Below are positions 8,827-21,434 of a DNA stretch of 64,000 bases, piece after piece. A program made the position numbers and the translations under genes. The notes beneath the pieces are model-generated. The model had not been told where the DNA came from. It did not search any database and saw nothing but the letters and a program-made list of their open reading frames with translations. Source of the stretch: Polyangiaceae bacterium (lineage in GTDB: Bacteria; Myxococcota_A; Polyangia; Polyangiales; Polyangiaceae); NCBI GenBank assembly GCA_025936045.1, contig JAICUB010000003.1:124001-188000 (forward strand), written 5' to 3'. Position 1 is the stretch's first letter; each line of letters starts with the position of its first letter.

Positions 8827-11204
8827 GGTGAATCGTGTTCGGAAGAGTCGCGATCCGCGCCGGTCGCCTCGGCCGGCGACGGGCGTGCGTCGGCGGACGC
8901 GAACGGATTGTCCGTCGCCGGAGCTCGCGCGAGCGCCCGGGTGCTCGCCACGGGCGCTGGCTTCGCGGGATAGCGGCTTCTGTCGGCATAGACCACGACG
9001 GTCTCCCCCGCGTGGAGCTCATCGTTGCGCGAGCGGCGATTGATGCGTTCCATCCAACCCACCGTAGTGTCGTAGCGACGGCCGATGGACGCCAGTGTGT
9101 CACCGTGCCTCACGGTCACGACCAGACGGCGCTTGCCGTTCAAAGCCTCGAAATGGTCGAAAAATGCCGGCGTCCCGGCCATCAGGATCTTCACGTCGTT
9201 CTCGCGTAGGTGCCGGAGCCGGCGCATGTCGAGCGATTTTCGCGGGAAGAGCTGGAGCACCATGCCGTCTTGCAAGCGCGCCTCGCCGTCGATCGCGTTC
9301 CAGGCGAGTACGTCCGCGCGCGCGACGCCGAACGCCGACGCCACCGAGTCCACGCTGTCCCCCGCGACCACGGGATAGAAGACACGCGTCGTGTCGGGCG
9401 GCGGCGCGGGATCGCGGGCGATCACGACGACGTCGTCGTCCCGCGGAGTACCCGCGGGCGCGGCCGGCGGGAGCTTGGGCACGATGAGGAGCGTGCCGGC
9501 CGAGAGCGTCTCCTGCGCTCCGATGCGGTTCAAGCCGCGCACCGTCGCTTCACTCGCTCCCGTGGCGCGCGCGACGCTCGAGGGCGTATCCCCTTGCTTC
9601 ACGCTGTACGACGTGAGCTCGTCGCGCGCGCTCTCGAGCGCCAGCAGGCGGCCGGGCAACGGCTTGGCCCCGCGCGGCAACCGCACCGGGTAGCTCACGG
9701 ACGCGTGCCCGGGGGCGAGCGGCGGCGTGCGGCCCACGATGTAAGAGGGATTGAGCGCCTCGACGGCGCTCGGGTCGACGCCCGCGGCCCGCGCAATGTC
9801 GCCGAGCAAGAGCCCCGGCCCGACCGAAACCACGTCGAAGCTCTCCGGCATGTCGCGTGTGATGCCGTCGAGCCCGAAGGCGCGCTTGTTGTTCATCACG
9901 ATCGCGGTCGCGAGGATTTTCGGCACGTAGAGCGTGGTTTCCCACGGGATTCCGGCCTCGTGCCGCGCGAGCTCCCAGAAGTCGTTGGTGTTGAACTTGC
10001 GGATGGCGCGCGTGAGCCCGCCGTGGCCCATGTTGTAGGCCGCCATCGCCAGATCCCAGCTGCCGAAGCGGCGGTAGAGGTCGGCGAGGAAGCGCACGGC
10101 GGCTTCGGTCTCGCGCTCTGGATCCTGGCGCTCGTCGACCCAGCGATCGACCGTGAGCCCGTACGTGCGCGCCGTCTCCGGCATGAATTGCCAGAGCCCG
10201 ACCGCGCCCGCCGGCGATACGATACTCGGATTGTGCCCGCTCTCGATCAGCGAGAGCCACACGAGGTCCGTCGGCAAGCCCGCCTGCGCCAGCGCGGCGC
10301 GCACGGCCGCTTCATAGCGCCCGCTCTTCCTCGCCCACACCTTGGCCACGGCGGAGCCGCTCGGGCTGTCGCGGAAAAATTTCAGGTATTTGACGAGCCG
10401 ATCGTCGTAGCGCACCGGCAGGTTCGGCACGGCCAAGCCGCGGAGCCAGTCGGCTTCTTTCGGACTCGGTGGCGCGCTTTGTACGGCGGTCGGGCTCGGC
10501 GGGAGTCCGTTGTCGAACGCCGCTGCGGCCCCGTCGGGCACGGCGGGCAGCTCCCAAGACCACCCTGGCGCGATGCCGTTCACCGGCCGCGGAAAGAGCA
10601 CGCGCTCGGCCTCTTCGAGCTCGCTAAGCTCGGGATCGTCCTTCGTCGCTCGGAGCTCGTCGGCCGTCGCGCCGCCGGCGATCTGACGGCGCGTCGCAAA
10701 ATCGACCGGACGCGCGGGCGTGCCCGGCGGCAGCGTCGCGGCCGGGTGCTTCGGCGGCGCGCCTCGACGCGCGGCTCCCTTTGCCTCGACGGGCTTCGGC
10801 GCGGGCGCCGCTGCCGGCTGCGGAGCGGGGCGAGCCTCGATTTTGCGCGTGCCCTGGCCGTGGTGCGGGTCCGACGCATCGAGTGGAGGCAGCGAGCCCG
10901 CGACGACGGCCGGCTTCGGCGGGGCCGGCTTCTTCGCAGGTGCCGCGGCCGGTGTTTCGGCCCGTTTCGGCACCGCTTGCGCGTCTGGCTTCTTCGTTTC
11001 CTTGGCGTTCGCGCTGGGGGCGGGTTTGCCGGGCTTCTTCGGGTCGGCCTTGGCGGCATCTGCCTTCGCCGGATCGGCCTTCGGCGCGGCTTTTTTCGTG
11101 ATGGGCGCGGCCTTCTTGTCGTCGGCGGCCCTCGCGGGCAGGGCAAGCCCGGGCCCGAGCAGGGCTAAGGCGAGTAGCCCTGGGAGTCGACGGCCGATGG
11201 GCAT
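8823..11204 (-). CDS. MltD-like membrane-bound lytic transglycosylase with LysM repeats
   Basis: 793 residues. It cleaves the MurNAc-GlcNAc bond of peptidoglycan with anhydro-ring formation. A signal peptide (cleaved after ARA, residue 26) is followed by a very long Lys/Ala/Pro-rich linker of about 170 residues. The SLT domain has the catalytic glutamate in LIESGHNPS near residue 320, then [17 protein letters not shown] and AYNMGHGG. Three LysM domains (about residues 530-575, 605-650 and 690-740) bind glycan. The long linker is larger than in E. coli MltD and may span the wall. It is the first gene of a pair with glmU and diverges from fumC. Confidence 0.88.
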   Translation of the reverse strand: MPIGRRLPGLLALALLGPGLALPARAADDKKAAPITKKAAPKADPAKADAAKADPKKPGKPAPSANAKETKKPDAQAVPKRAETPAAAPAKKPAPPKPAVVAGSLPPLDASDPHHGQGTRKIEARPAPQPAAAPAPKPVEAKGAARRGAPPKHPAATLPPGTPARPVDFATRRQIAGGATADELRATKDDPELSELEEAERVLFPRPVNGIAPGWSWELPAVPDGAAAAFDNGLPPSPTAVQSAPPSPKEADWLRGLAVPNLPVRYDDRLVKYLKFFRDSPSGSAVAKVWARKSGRYEAAVRAALAQAGLPTDLVWLSLIESGHNPSIVSPAGAVGLWQFMPETARTYGLTVDRWVDERQDPERETEAAVRFLADLYRRFGSWDLAMAAYNMGHGGLTRAIRKFNTNDFWELARHEAGIPWETTLYVPKILATAIVMNNKRAFGLDGITRDMPESFDVVSVGPGLLLGDIARAAGVDPSAVEALNPSYIVGRTPPLAPGHASVSYPVRLPRGAKPLPGRLLALESARDELTSYSVKQGDTPSSVARATGASEATVRGLNRIGAQETLSAGTLLIVPKLPPAAPAGTPRDDDVVVIARDPAPPPDTTRVFYPVVAGDSVDSVASAFGVARADVLAWNAIDGEARLQDGMVLQLFPRKSLDMRRLRHLRENDVKILMAGTPAFFDHFEALNGKRRLVVTVRHGDTLASIGRRYDTTVGWMERINRRSRNDELHAGETVVVYADRSRYPAKPAPVASTRALARAPATDNPFASADARPSPAEATGADRDSSEHDSP

Positions 11205-11277
11205 CCATCCCGGAACTACTAGGGGCCCTCGGTCTGGTCAAATCCGCGGCGATTTCTGGTACGCCAGGGGCCTCAGC

Positions 11278-12681
11278 ATGTCCGCCAAGCGCATCGAAAA
11301 AGACACCTTCGGCCCCATCGAAGTCCCGAGCGACCGGCTCTGGGGCGCGCAGACCCAGCGCAGCCTGCAAAACTTCGCGATCTCGGGCGAACGCATGCCG
11401 CTCGCGCTGCTGCACGCGCTCGCGACGGTGAAAAAAGCGGCGGCGCTCGTGAATCAGGACCTCGGCACCCTCGACGCGAAGCTCGGCGGCGCCATCGTCG
11501 AAGCGTGCGACGAAGTCATCGCCGGCAAGCACGACGACGAATTCCCGCTCGTCGTCTGGCAGACGGGCAGCGGCACGCAGAGCAACATGAACATGAACGA
11601 GGTCGTCGCGAACCGCGCGAGCGAGCTCCTCGGCGGAGCGCGCGGCGAAGAGCGGCTCGTGCATCCGAACGATCACGTCAATCGCGGACAGTCGTCGAAC
11701 GACGTGTTCCCGGCGGCGATGGCGCTCGCCTGCACGCACGCCGTGCGCACGCGCGTGCTCCCGTCCGTCCAGGCGCTGCGCGACACGCTCGCGGAGAAGG
11801 CGGCGGCGTTTCAAAAAGTCGTAAAAATCGGCCGCACGCATCTGATGGACGCGACGCCGCTCACGCTCGGCCAGGAGATCGGCGGCTGGGTCGCGCAGCT
11901 CGAGCACGGCATGAAGCACCTCGAAAGCGCGGTGCCGCACCTCGCTGAGCTCGCGCTCGGTGGCACTGCCGTCGGCACCGGGCTCAACGCGCATCCCGAG
12001 TACGCCGAGCGCGTCGCCAAGAAGGTCGCCGAGCTTTCGGGCCACCCGATCGTCACGGCGCCGAACAAGTTCGAATCGCTCGCCGCACACGACGCGATCG
12101 TGTTCGCGCACGGCGCGCTGAAGACGCTCGCCGCGTCGCTCATGAAGATCGCGAACGACGTGCGCTGGCTCGCCTCCGGACCGCGCTCCGGCATCGGCGA
12201 GCTCACGATTCCCGAAAATGAGCCTGGCAGCTCGATCATGCCGGGCAAGGTGAACCCGACTCAATCCGAGGCGCTCACGATGCTCGCCGCCCAAGTCTTC
12301 GGCAACGACGTCGCCGTGAACATCGGCGGCGCGAGCGGAAACTTCGAGCTCAACGTGTACAAGCCCCTCATCGCGCACAACTTCTTGCAGAGCGCGCGTC
12401 TCATCGCGGACGGCTGCGACTCCTTCCGCAAGAACTGCGCGGTCGGGCTCGAGCCGAACCTGCCGCGCATTCAGCAGCAACTCGAGCAGTCGCTGATGCT
12501 CGTGACGGCGCTCAATCCGCACATCGGCTACGACAACGCCGCCAAGATCGCGAAGAAAGCGCACAAGGAGGGCACGACGCTGAAAGCCGCGGCGCTCGCG
12601 CTCGGCCTCGTCAAAGCCGAAGACTTCGACCGCTGGGTCCGCCCCGAGGACATGATCGGGCCGAGCGCCGTCAAAAACTAG
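11278..12681 (+). CDS. fumC: class II fumarate hydratase
   Basis: Interconverts fumarate and malate in the citric acid cycle; the class II enzyme is iron-free and tetrameric. 467 residues, the normal length. The N-terminus ([20 protein letters not shown]), the region [14 protein letters not shown] and the family signature [16 protein letters not shown] are all present, the last carrying the catalytic serine loop. The ATG at 11278 is the right start; the frame is open further upstream only because it is antisense to the transglycosylase. A 73-base gap separates the two divergent starts. Confidence 0.96.
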   Translation: MSAKRIEKDTFGPIEVPSDRLWGAQTQRSLQNFAISGERMPLALLHALATVKKAAALVNQDLGTLDAKLGGAIVEACDEVIAGKHDDEFPLVVWQTGSGTQSNMNMNEVVANRASELLGGARGEERLVHPNDHVNRGQSSNDVFPAAMALACTHAVRTRVLPSVQALRDTLAEKAAAFQKVVKIGRTHLMDATPLTLGQEIGGWVAQLEHGMKHLESAVPHLAELALGGTAVGTGLNAHPEYAERVAKKVAELSGHPIVTAPNKFESLAAHDAIVFAHGALKTLAASLMKIANDVRWLASGPRSGIGELTIPENEPGSSIMPGKVNPTQSEALTMLAAQVFGNDVAVNIGGASGNFELNVYKPLIAHNFLQSARLIADGCDSFRKNCAVGLEPNLPRIQQQLEQSLMLVTALNPHIGYDNAAKIAKKAHKEGTTLKAAALALGLVKAEDFDRWVRPEDMIGPSAVKN

Positions 12682-12696
12682 CCGTAGCCCGCCGGC

Positions 12697-12714
12697 CTCG
12701 CTGCAGTCAGCGAG
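12697..12714. terminator. hairpin between convergent fumC and lipoprotein genes
   Basis: CTCGCTG at 12697-12703 and CAGCGAG at 12708-12714 form a perfect 7-bp stem with a CAGT loop, placed in the 57-base gap between two convergent genes. No T-run. Confidence 0.45.
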
Positions 12715-12738
12715 CGAAACGCCGGGAGCGCGTGAGCG

Positions 12739-13830
12739 TCACGGTAAGGACTCCGGCCACGACGCCGTGAGCAGCCGCGTCCAGTAGTCGCTCGGCGCGG
12801 CCGAGGCGACGCGGGAGAACGAGGCGACCGCCTGCGTGACGGCGATGTCCGTGCCGCCGGCCAGCGCGGGGACGAGCGTCACGTCGCCGCAAAACGAATC
12901 CGGATCGACGGCGGGCAGATCGCAGCGACCGAGCGTGACCGGGAGTGACCACGGCCCGGTGACGGCGAGGCCGCTCCGCACGCTAATTTCGCTCGCGAGC
13001 GGCGTGACGTACGCGAGGAGAAATCGCGAGTGAACGGCGTCGTACGCGACGCTCGGCGTGGTCCCGGCGGCGACGAGCGGCGCGGCTTCGTCCGCGTTCG
13101 GCGCGTAATCCCCGCCGCCCGCCCAGTATTCGTAGGCGGCGGGCTCCGTCACGGAGTCGAGCGGCGCGCGCGCGACGTACGCGTCCGCATCGAGGAAGCG
13201 CGCCGCGAGCCCGCCGAACACATAGACGTAGTCGCCGTCGACGAGCGCGGCGCTGCCGTAGCTCGGCCGATCGGCGGTCCACAGCATGCTCACCGCGACG
13301 AAGCGTCCCGCCGCGTCATCGAAGCGGGCGATGCCGATGCCTCCGCTTCCGAGCCCCTGCGCGGCGGTGAAAAAAAGATACGCCGCGTCCGTCGTGACGC
13401 CGCCGAGTGGGTGCGCGACCGTCCCGGGTTCGAGCGCCGGACCGAGCGCGCTCACGTCGATGAGCGGGCGCGCTGCAAGCGGCTCGGCGTTGCCGAGGCA
13501 CGCCGTAGCGTCCGCGCTTTCGAAGCCTGTCGGCGCCGTCCGTCCGTCGATCGTCGCGTTCTCGGCCGTAAAGAGCGGCATGCCGTCGGGGAGCGCGAGG
13601 GCGCCGACGCGACCCTCGAGCGCGGCGGCGCGAGCTTCGAGCGGCAGGCAGCTCGCGAGGACGGCCGCGCTCGGCGGCGGCGGGCTCGGCGACGCGTCGG
13701 GGTTCAGGTTCACCGCGCAGCCGAAGAGCGCGCTCGCAACGCTCACGAGCGCCGCACCTGCAGCGCAGCCTGGCGAAGGCAGCCGCCAGACCTCCCATCC
13801 CAACCTTCGGCACGGACCGCTAGCGCGCAT
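12739..13830 (-). CDS. predicted lipoprotein, beta-propeller-like, unknown function
   Basis: 363 residues. A hydrophobic leader ends in a lipobox-like ALFGC (Cys about residue 38), then a Pro/Ser-rich spacer and a beta-rich domain. Phrases such as AAYLFFTAAQ, GIGIARFD, DYVYVFGG and SGLAVTGPWSLPV resemble blades of the DUF4185-like propeller encoded two genes upstream, so the two are probably distant paralogues. Its start overlaps the end of the barrel gene by 11 bases. The three genes 14719-15804, 13820-14722 and 12739-13830 form one overlapping unit, which points to one cell-surface complex. Confidence 0.65.
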   Translation of the reverse strand: MRASGPCRRLGWEVWRLPSPGCAAGAALVSVASALFGCAVNLNPDASPSPPPPSAAVLASCLPLEARAAALEGRVGALALPDGMPLFTAENATIDGRTAPTGFESADATACLGNAEPLAARPLIDVSALGPALEPGTVAHPLGGVTTDAAYLFFTAAQGLGSGGIGIARFDDAAGRFVAVSMLWTADRPSYGSAALVDGDYVYVFGGLAARFLDADAYVARAPLDSVTEPAAYEYWAGGGDYAPNADEAAPLVAAGTTPSVAYDAVHSRFLLAYVTPLASEISVRSGLAVTGPWSLPVTLGRCDLPAVDPDSFCGDVTLVPALAGGTDIAVTQAVASFSRVASAAPSDYWTRLLTASWPESLP

Positions 13831-14722
13831 CCAGCCGAACTCCCGCGCCGAGCCGCGCCTCGCTGCGATTCACGAGCAGCCCCTGGCCATGGCCGAGCTC
13901 ACCGTCGACGAACGGCGTGAGCTCGAAAGCCGTGCCGGGAAATGCGACGCCTAACAAAAAGCGTCCGAGCCAGCGCCGGTGCGCGCTGTCGTCGTGCGGA
14001 AAGATGGCGTCGGTGTAGAGCCCGAAGAGCGGCTGGACGCGCGGATTTTGGATCCAGCGCATGTCGAGCTCGAGAAAATCCATGAACTCTGCCCCTTCGC
14101 GGAGCTCGTCCGCCACGACGTCGCTCGCGACGCGTTGCCCGACGAGATCGGGAAATAGGTTCGTAAAAAGGCGAAAACCGAGCCGCGGAGTGAGCACGAG
14201 CGGCGAGCGCGCGAGGCTCCGAGCCGCGAGCTCGACACCGAGATACGAACCGCCCGCGCCGAACGGCACGTCGGTCGTGTGGATACGGTCGCCGAGCTCG
14301 AACGCGGAGACGCGATGCGCGGAGCGGTTGCCGAGCGTGACCGCGAGCTCGAGCGTGCCGAGCGTGCGAGAGAGCGGATTGGCGGCGCCTGGGAACGCCC
14401 AGGCGGCACCGAGGGCGACGACGCTCTCGAGCGTCTGCTCCGGAACGACGCGCGCACCACGGGCGTTTTCGAAGGCGACGAGCGCGGAGCCGCCGAGCCG
14501 AAGATCCATGCGTCTACCAGGCAGCGAGACGAAGGCGAGGTCGCCGCCGAGCGTCGCGCGCGCGCGCGGACCGTACGCGTAGCTCACGACCGGAGCGGAC
14601 GGATCGGCCGAGTCCTCGTAAGTGACGGCTCGGCTACGGCCCGGTAGCCAATCCGCCGCGACGGCGCTGCTCGCGGCGGCGAGCAGCGAAGCGGCGGTAA
14701 AGAGCGCGGCGAGCGTCTTCAC
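13820..14722 (-). CDS. predicted outer-membrane beta-barrel protein
   Basis: 300 residues. The start is GTG at 14722, which overlaps the stop of the upstream gene in a GTGA; the much longer open frame upstream is out-of-frame reading of that gene. A signal peptide ends at SAVAA (about residue 23). The rest shows repeated amphipathic strands (ATLGGDLAFVSL, MDLRLGGSALVAF, GTLELAVTLG, LVLTPRLGFRLF) and terminates in an alternating strand RLGAGVRLDAR, typical of porin-like barrels. The function is unknown; it sits between two lipoprotein genes and is probably their membrane partner. Confidence 0.65.
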   Translation of the reverse strand: MKTLAALFTAASLLAAASSAVAADWLPGRSRAVTYEDSADPSAPVVSYAYGPRARATLGGDLAFVSLPGRRMDLRLGGSALVAFENARGARVVPEQTLESVVALGAAWAFPGAANPLSRTLGTLELAVTLGNRSAHRVSAFELGDRIHTTDVPFGAGGSYLGVELAARSLARSPLVLTPRLGFRLFTNLFPDLVGQRVASDVVADELREGAEFMDFLELDMRWIQNPRVQPLFGLYTDAIFPHDDSAHRRWLGRFLLGVAFPGTAFELTPFVDGELGHGQGLLVNRSEARLGAGVRLDAR

Positions 14723-15804
14723 TTGTACCCGATGCGCACGAAGCGCGGGTAATAGAGCACCTCTCTGGGATCCGGCGGGCCGTCCTCGAAGCTCGACGGG
14801 ACGTACGTCGCGACGAGATCGGCGCCGGTGAGCTCGGGGTGAGCTTTGCCGGCGTAGACGAACGGATCGTCCCCGAACGATTCCGGCGGCCGGAGCACGT
14901 CGCGTGGCTCGGTCCACGGTCCTTCCGGCGCGGGCGCCGAACGAACGGCGAGCGTGGACGCGCCGAACCCCTCGGTCTCGACGAGAAGATACGCGCCGAG
15001 CGGGGCGGCGTAGCTCACGCTGTACTCGGGCGCGCCCAGCGTGAGCACGGGCGCGCGGGACGCGAAGTCGCCGAAACCCTCGCCGCTCCACCACTCCGGG
15101 CACGAGAGGTCGCCCTTCACGGCGCGCTCGGTGTCGAAACGAGCGAGGTAGATGTCGTGGTGGTCGCCGGCGTTGCCGTACACGTAGAGCCAGGCGCCGA
15201 CCTCGAGCACGGCGCCGCCGAGCTCTACGTCGCCGCCCTCGGAAGCAGCCGACACCTCGCGGAGCTGCCAGACGCTCGGCTCGTCGTCGGGGTTTTGCAC
15301 GAGAAATGCCGTCCAGGCGCCCGCCGCGAAACCCCACATGCCCTCGCTCGCCTGGTGGACGCGGCCGTAAAACAAAAGCGCGCGCTCACCGAGGCGAATG
15401 CCGTGTCCGGGCCAAAACCAAGTCGCGCCGTCCTCGGGCACGAAGCTCCGCGGGTGTTCTTCCGTGCGACCCCAGTAAAAGCGCATGAATGCGCGCGACG
15501 GGTCGTAGCCCGTCTGCACGGCAACGCTGTTCCGGACGAAGTACGACTCGTCGCGGCGGTGCGCGGCCGACGTCGCGACGTACGTGTCGCCGAAGAGCCA
15601 GAGCACGCGCTCGTTACCGAGATCGACGCTGTACGCGCCGTCACCGCCGAGCCAGAGCGGATCGCTCGTAAAGAGCGCGTTTGCTTCCGGCCACGGGTGG
15701 GCGGTGAGCTGCGGCGCGCCGGGTCCGCACCCGAGAGCGCCCAAACCCAAATAAAAAAAGCCGGCACGAAGTGGCGCGCTTCGATCCACCAGGCGCGCCG
15801 GCAT
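14719..15804 (-). CDS. DUF4185-like beta-propeller lipoprotein
   Basis: 361 residues. A leader ends in LGALGC (Cys about 26), a lipobox. The mature part reads as a five-bladed propeller of the DUF4185/DUF5005 glycosidase-like type: WLGGDGAYSVDLGNERVLWL, LFGDTYV, NSVAVQTGYD, WFWPGHGIRL, LYVYGNAG and SAPAPEGPWTEP. In that fold such repeats surround a carbohydrate-binding or hydrolase pocket, so glycan binding is a reasonable but unproven role. Its stop codon overlaps the GTG of the barrel gene. It begins 10 bases after the kinase gene upstream on the same strand. Confidence 0.7.
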   Translation of the reverse strand: MPARLVDRSAPLRAGFFYLGLGALGCGPGAPQLTAHPWPEANALFTSDPLWLGGDGAYSVDLGNERVLWLFGDTYVATSAAHRRDESYFVRNSVAVQTGYDPSRAFMRFYWGRTEEHPRSFVPEDGATWFWPGHGIRLGERALLFYGRVHQASEGMWGFAAGAWTAFLVQNPDDEPSVWQLREVSAASEGGDVELGGAVLEVGAWLYVYGNAGDHHDIYLARFDTERAVKGDLSCPEWWSGEGFGDFASRAPVLTLGAPEYSVSYAAPLGAYLLVETEGFGASTLAVRSAPAPEGPWTEPRDVLRPPESFGDDPFVYAGKAHPELTGADLVATYVPSSFEDGPPDPREVLYYPRFVRIGYK

Positions 15805-15814
15805 CTCGGCGAGC

Positions 15815-17425
<1,611 letters not shown>

Positions 17426-17490
17426 GGGGCCCCCAATCCTACCATCGATCCCGTGCCGCAAAGCCCACGGCCGATGTAAGGCGGTGTCGG

Positions 17491-18981
<1,491 letters not shown>

Positions 18982-19217
18982 GCTTGCTCGCCTTCTCGAA
19001 CACGCCGGGGCCGCCGGCGATTCCCACGCACAAATCTTCAATGAAACCGCGTGCTTGCTGGGCTCGACCGTCGTCACGCTGCGCCGCTGACCCGCAGCCA
19101 GGGCTGCCACGTCGGTCCCGGAACGGAAAAGTAGCACCGGGTATTACCCTGCGTACAAGGGCGGCCGTTTGCGGCTTGCGTGCCGGCTCGTGTTTCCGCC
19201 GCGCGGCGTAAGGCGTG
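18982..19217. other. divergent intergenic region htrA / hybrid kinase
   Basis: About 236 bases between two divergent starts; it must hold both promoters. I see no convincing -35/-10 pair or operator in it. Confidence 0.4.
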
Positions 19218-21434
19218 ATGGATCTCGGTTACCTCGAAGAGGCGCCGCTCTTTTGCTACCTGTTCCGTCGTGAGGGCGACGAGTTCGTGCTCGCCCAGCT
19301 GAACGCGGCGGCGCGCGAACGGAGCCCCGCCCTCACCGCCTTCATCGGGCGTCCGCTCGCGCACCTCTACAATGACCAGCCGGCCATGAGCGCCGCGGCG
19401 AATCGCTGCGTGAACGAGGGTGTCGTGGTCGAGCAAGAGCTCGACTTTCGACGGCACGATCGCACCGAAGCCACACAGCTGATCAAGCTGCGCTTCATTC
19501 CCGCACCGCCGGATCACATGATCATTTGCGTGCGAGAGGTGAACCGACCCGACATGGCCCAAGCGGCGCTCGACGAAAGCGAAGCGCGCTACCAGGGCCT
19601 CGTGGCCTCGCTGCCGGACGCCGTGCTCCTGCGCGGCGCGGACGCGCGGGTGCTCTTCGCGAACGACGTGGCGCTCACGCTCTTCGGCGTGAAAAGCCCC
19701 GTGGATTTGCTGGGCAAGCGCGACGTTTTGGCGCCCGAGGTGATGGTGCGCGACGAGGCCGGCCAAGCCGTCCTTGCCGAGGACGTTCCGAGCATCCGCG
19801 TGCTCACGACGGGCAGGCCCGAGCGCGGCCAGGTGTATTCGTTCGCGAACGGCGGCGAGCTCCGCTGGATGCGCGTCGCCGCGCAGCCGATACGCTCGAA
19901 CGACGGGCGCGTCACCGGATCGGTCACGACGTTCACGGACGTGACCGATCGCATCCTCGACCAGACGGCGCTGCGTGAAAGCGCCGTGCGGCTCGAGCTC
20001 GCGCTCGCCTCCGCGCGCATGGGCGTCTGGGAGTACGAGCCCGGACCCGATCGCGGCTGGTGGTCGCCGAACCTCGACGACATCTTCCAGCTGGGCGACG
20101 GGACGCGCGGCTTTCTCACGTTTCTCGAGCACGTTCACCCCGACGAGCGCGCCGGCGTGAACGACCGCATCACCGCGCTCGCCCGCGGCGTGCACGGCCA
20201 GACGCTCGAACACGAATTCCGTATCGTCGGCGACGACGGCGTCACGCGCTGGGCGCGCGTCTACGGCAGGCTCACCGTGACCGGCACGCGACGCGTCTTC
20301 GCCGGCACGACCATGGATATCACCGAGCAGCGCTTGCTCGAAGAGCAGCTGCACCGCGCGAGCCGACTCGAAAGCATCGGGCGGCTCGCGGGCGGCGTCG
20401 CCCACGATTTCAACAACCTGCTCGCGGCCATGCTCGGCTCGCTCGATCTCATCGACGGTCACGTCTCCCCCGACGTGAGCGAGGACCTCTCGACGATCCG
20501 CCACAGCGCCCTCCGCGCGCGCGATCTCACGCGCCAGCTGCTCGCCTTCGCGCGCAAGCAGCCGGTCGTGTGGCGCACGGTCGATCTCGGCGTGCTCGTG
20601 CGCGAGGTCGAGCTCCTCATCAAGCGCCTGGTCGGGCCGCGCATCGCCATTTCGATCGTGACGGCGGGCAGGCCGCTCGTGAGCGCGGACGCCTCGCTGC
20701 TCGAACAGGTGCTCGTGAACCTGGTCGTGAACGCGCGCGACGCCATGCCCGAGGGTGGCCGGCTCGAAATCCGCGTCGACAGCGTGCCCGGCGGCGCCGC
20801 TCCGCACGGCACCGCGCGTCTCAGCGTGACCGACTCCGGCGTCGGCATGGACGAGGAGACGCGCACGCGCATCTTCGAGCCGTTCTTCACGACCAAATCG
20901 CAGGGCACCGGGCTCGGGCTCGCGTCGAGCTACGGCATCATCCAGCAGCACCGCGGGGACATCCGCGTCGAGAGCGAGCCGGAGCGCGGCACGCGCTTCG
21001 TCGTGACCCTGCCCTGCCTCGCGCCAGGCGACGAAGTGACGCCGAAGACCGCGCCCCCGCCGACGGCGGTCGCGGCGCGCGGCACCGTGCTCGTGGTCGA
21101 CGACGAAGAAGCCGTGCGCCGCACGACCCGGCGCCTCGTGCAGAGTCTCGGCTACGACGTGCTCGACGCGGGCAACGTCGCGCAGGCCATGGACCGCTCC
21201 GCGGCGCACGGCGGCCGCATCGATCTCTTGCTCTGCGACATCGCCATGCCCGGCGAAGACGGCCGCGACCTCGCCGCCGAGCTCGTCCGCTTGCGCAGCG
21301 GGCTCAAGGTCGTCTTCATGTCCGGCTATTCGAACGACATGCAGGAGATGCGACTCGAAGGCGCGCTATTTTTGCAAAAGCCCTTCAGCCGCGACGAGCT
21401 CGCGCGCAAATTGGCCGAAGTGACCGGGGCGTAG
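19218..21434 (+). CDS. PAS-domain hybrid histidine kinase with C-terminal receiver
   Basis: 738 residues, no membrane helix, so a cytoplasmic sensor. Three PAS-like regions (about 5-110, 120-240 and 255-375) precede the phosphoacceptor box GRLAGGVAHDFNN with His near 394. The ATPase part has NLVVNARDAMPEGG, DSGVGMDEETRTRIFEPFF and GTGLGLASSYGI. A receiver domain (about 620-735) has VVDDEE, the phosphoacceptor Asp in CDIAMPGEDG (about 673) and FLQKPF. The ATG at 19218 follows AAGG by 4 bases; the GTG at 19215 is too close to it. No response-regulator gene is next door. Its last 69 bases overlap the 3' end of the convergent MurE-like gene. Confidence 0.92.
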   Translation: MDLGYLEEAPLFCYLFRREGDEFVLAQLNAAARERSPALTAFIGRPLAHLYNDQPAMSAAANRCVNEGVVVEQELDFRRHDRTEATQLIKLRFIPAPPDHMIICVREVNRPDMAQAALDESEARYQGLVASLPDAVLLRGADARVLFANDVALTLFGVKSPVDLLGKRDVLAPEVMVRDEAGQAVLAEDVPSIRVLTTGRPERGQVYSFANGGELRWMRVAAQPIRSNDGRVTGSVTTFTDVTDRILDQTALRESAVRLELALASARMGVWEYEPGPDRGWWSPNLDDIFQLGDGTRGFLTFLEHVHPDERAGVNDRITALARGVHGQTLEHEFRIVGDDGVTRWARVYGRLTVTGTRRVFAGTTMDITEQRLLEEQLHRASRLESIGRLAGGVAHDFNNLLAAMLGSLDLIDGHVSPDVSEDLSTIRHSALRARDLTRQLLAFARKQPVVWRTVDLGVLVREVELLIKRLVGPRIAISIVTAGRPLVSADASLLEQVLVNLVVNARDAMPEGGRLEIRVDSVPGGAAPHGTARLSVTDSGVGMDEETRTRIFEPFFTTKSQGTGLGLASSYGIIQQHRGDIRVESEPERGTRFVVTLPCLAPGDEVTPKTAPPPTAVAARGTVLVVDDEEAVRRTTRRLVQSLGYDVLDAGNVAQAMDRSAAHGGRIDLLLCDIAMPGEDGRDLAAELVRLRSGLKVVFMSGYSNDMQEMRLEGALFLQKPFSRDELARKLAEVTGA

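Noticed and set aside
10624..12564. 646-codon minus-strand frame over fumC and the transglycosylase start
   Set aside because: It overlaps two well-supported genes and has no recognisable motif.
19074..21209. 711-codon minus-strand frame opposite the hybrid kinase
   Set aside because: Arg/His/Val-rich shadow of a high-GC gene; the plus strand shows complete PAS, HisKA, ATPase and receiver motifs.
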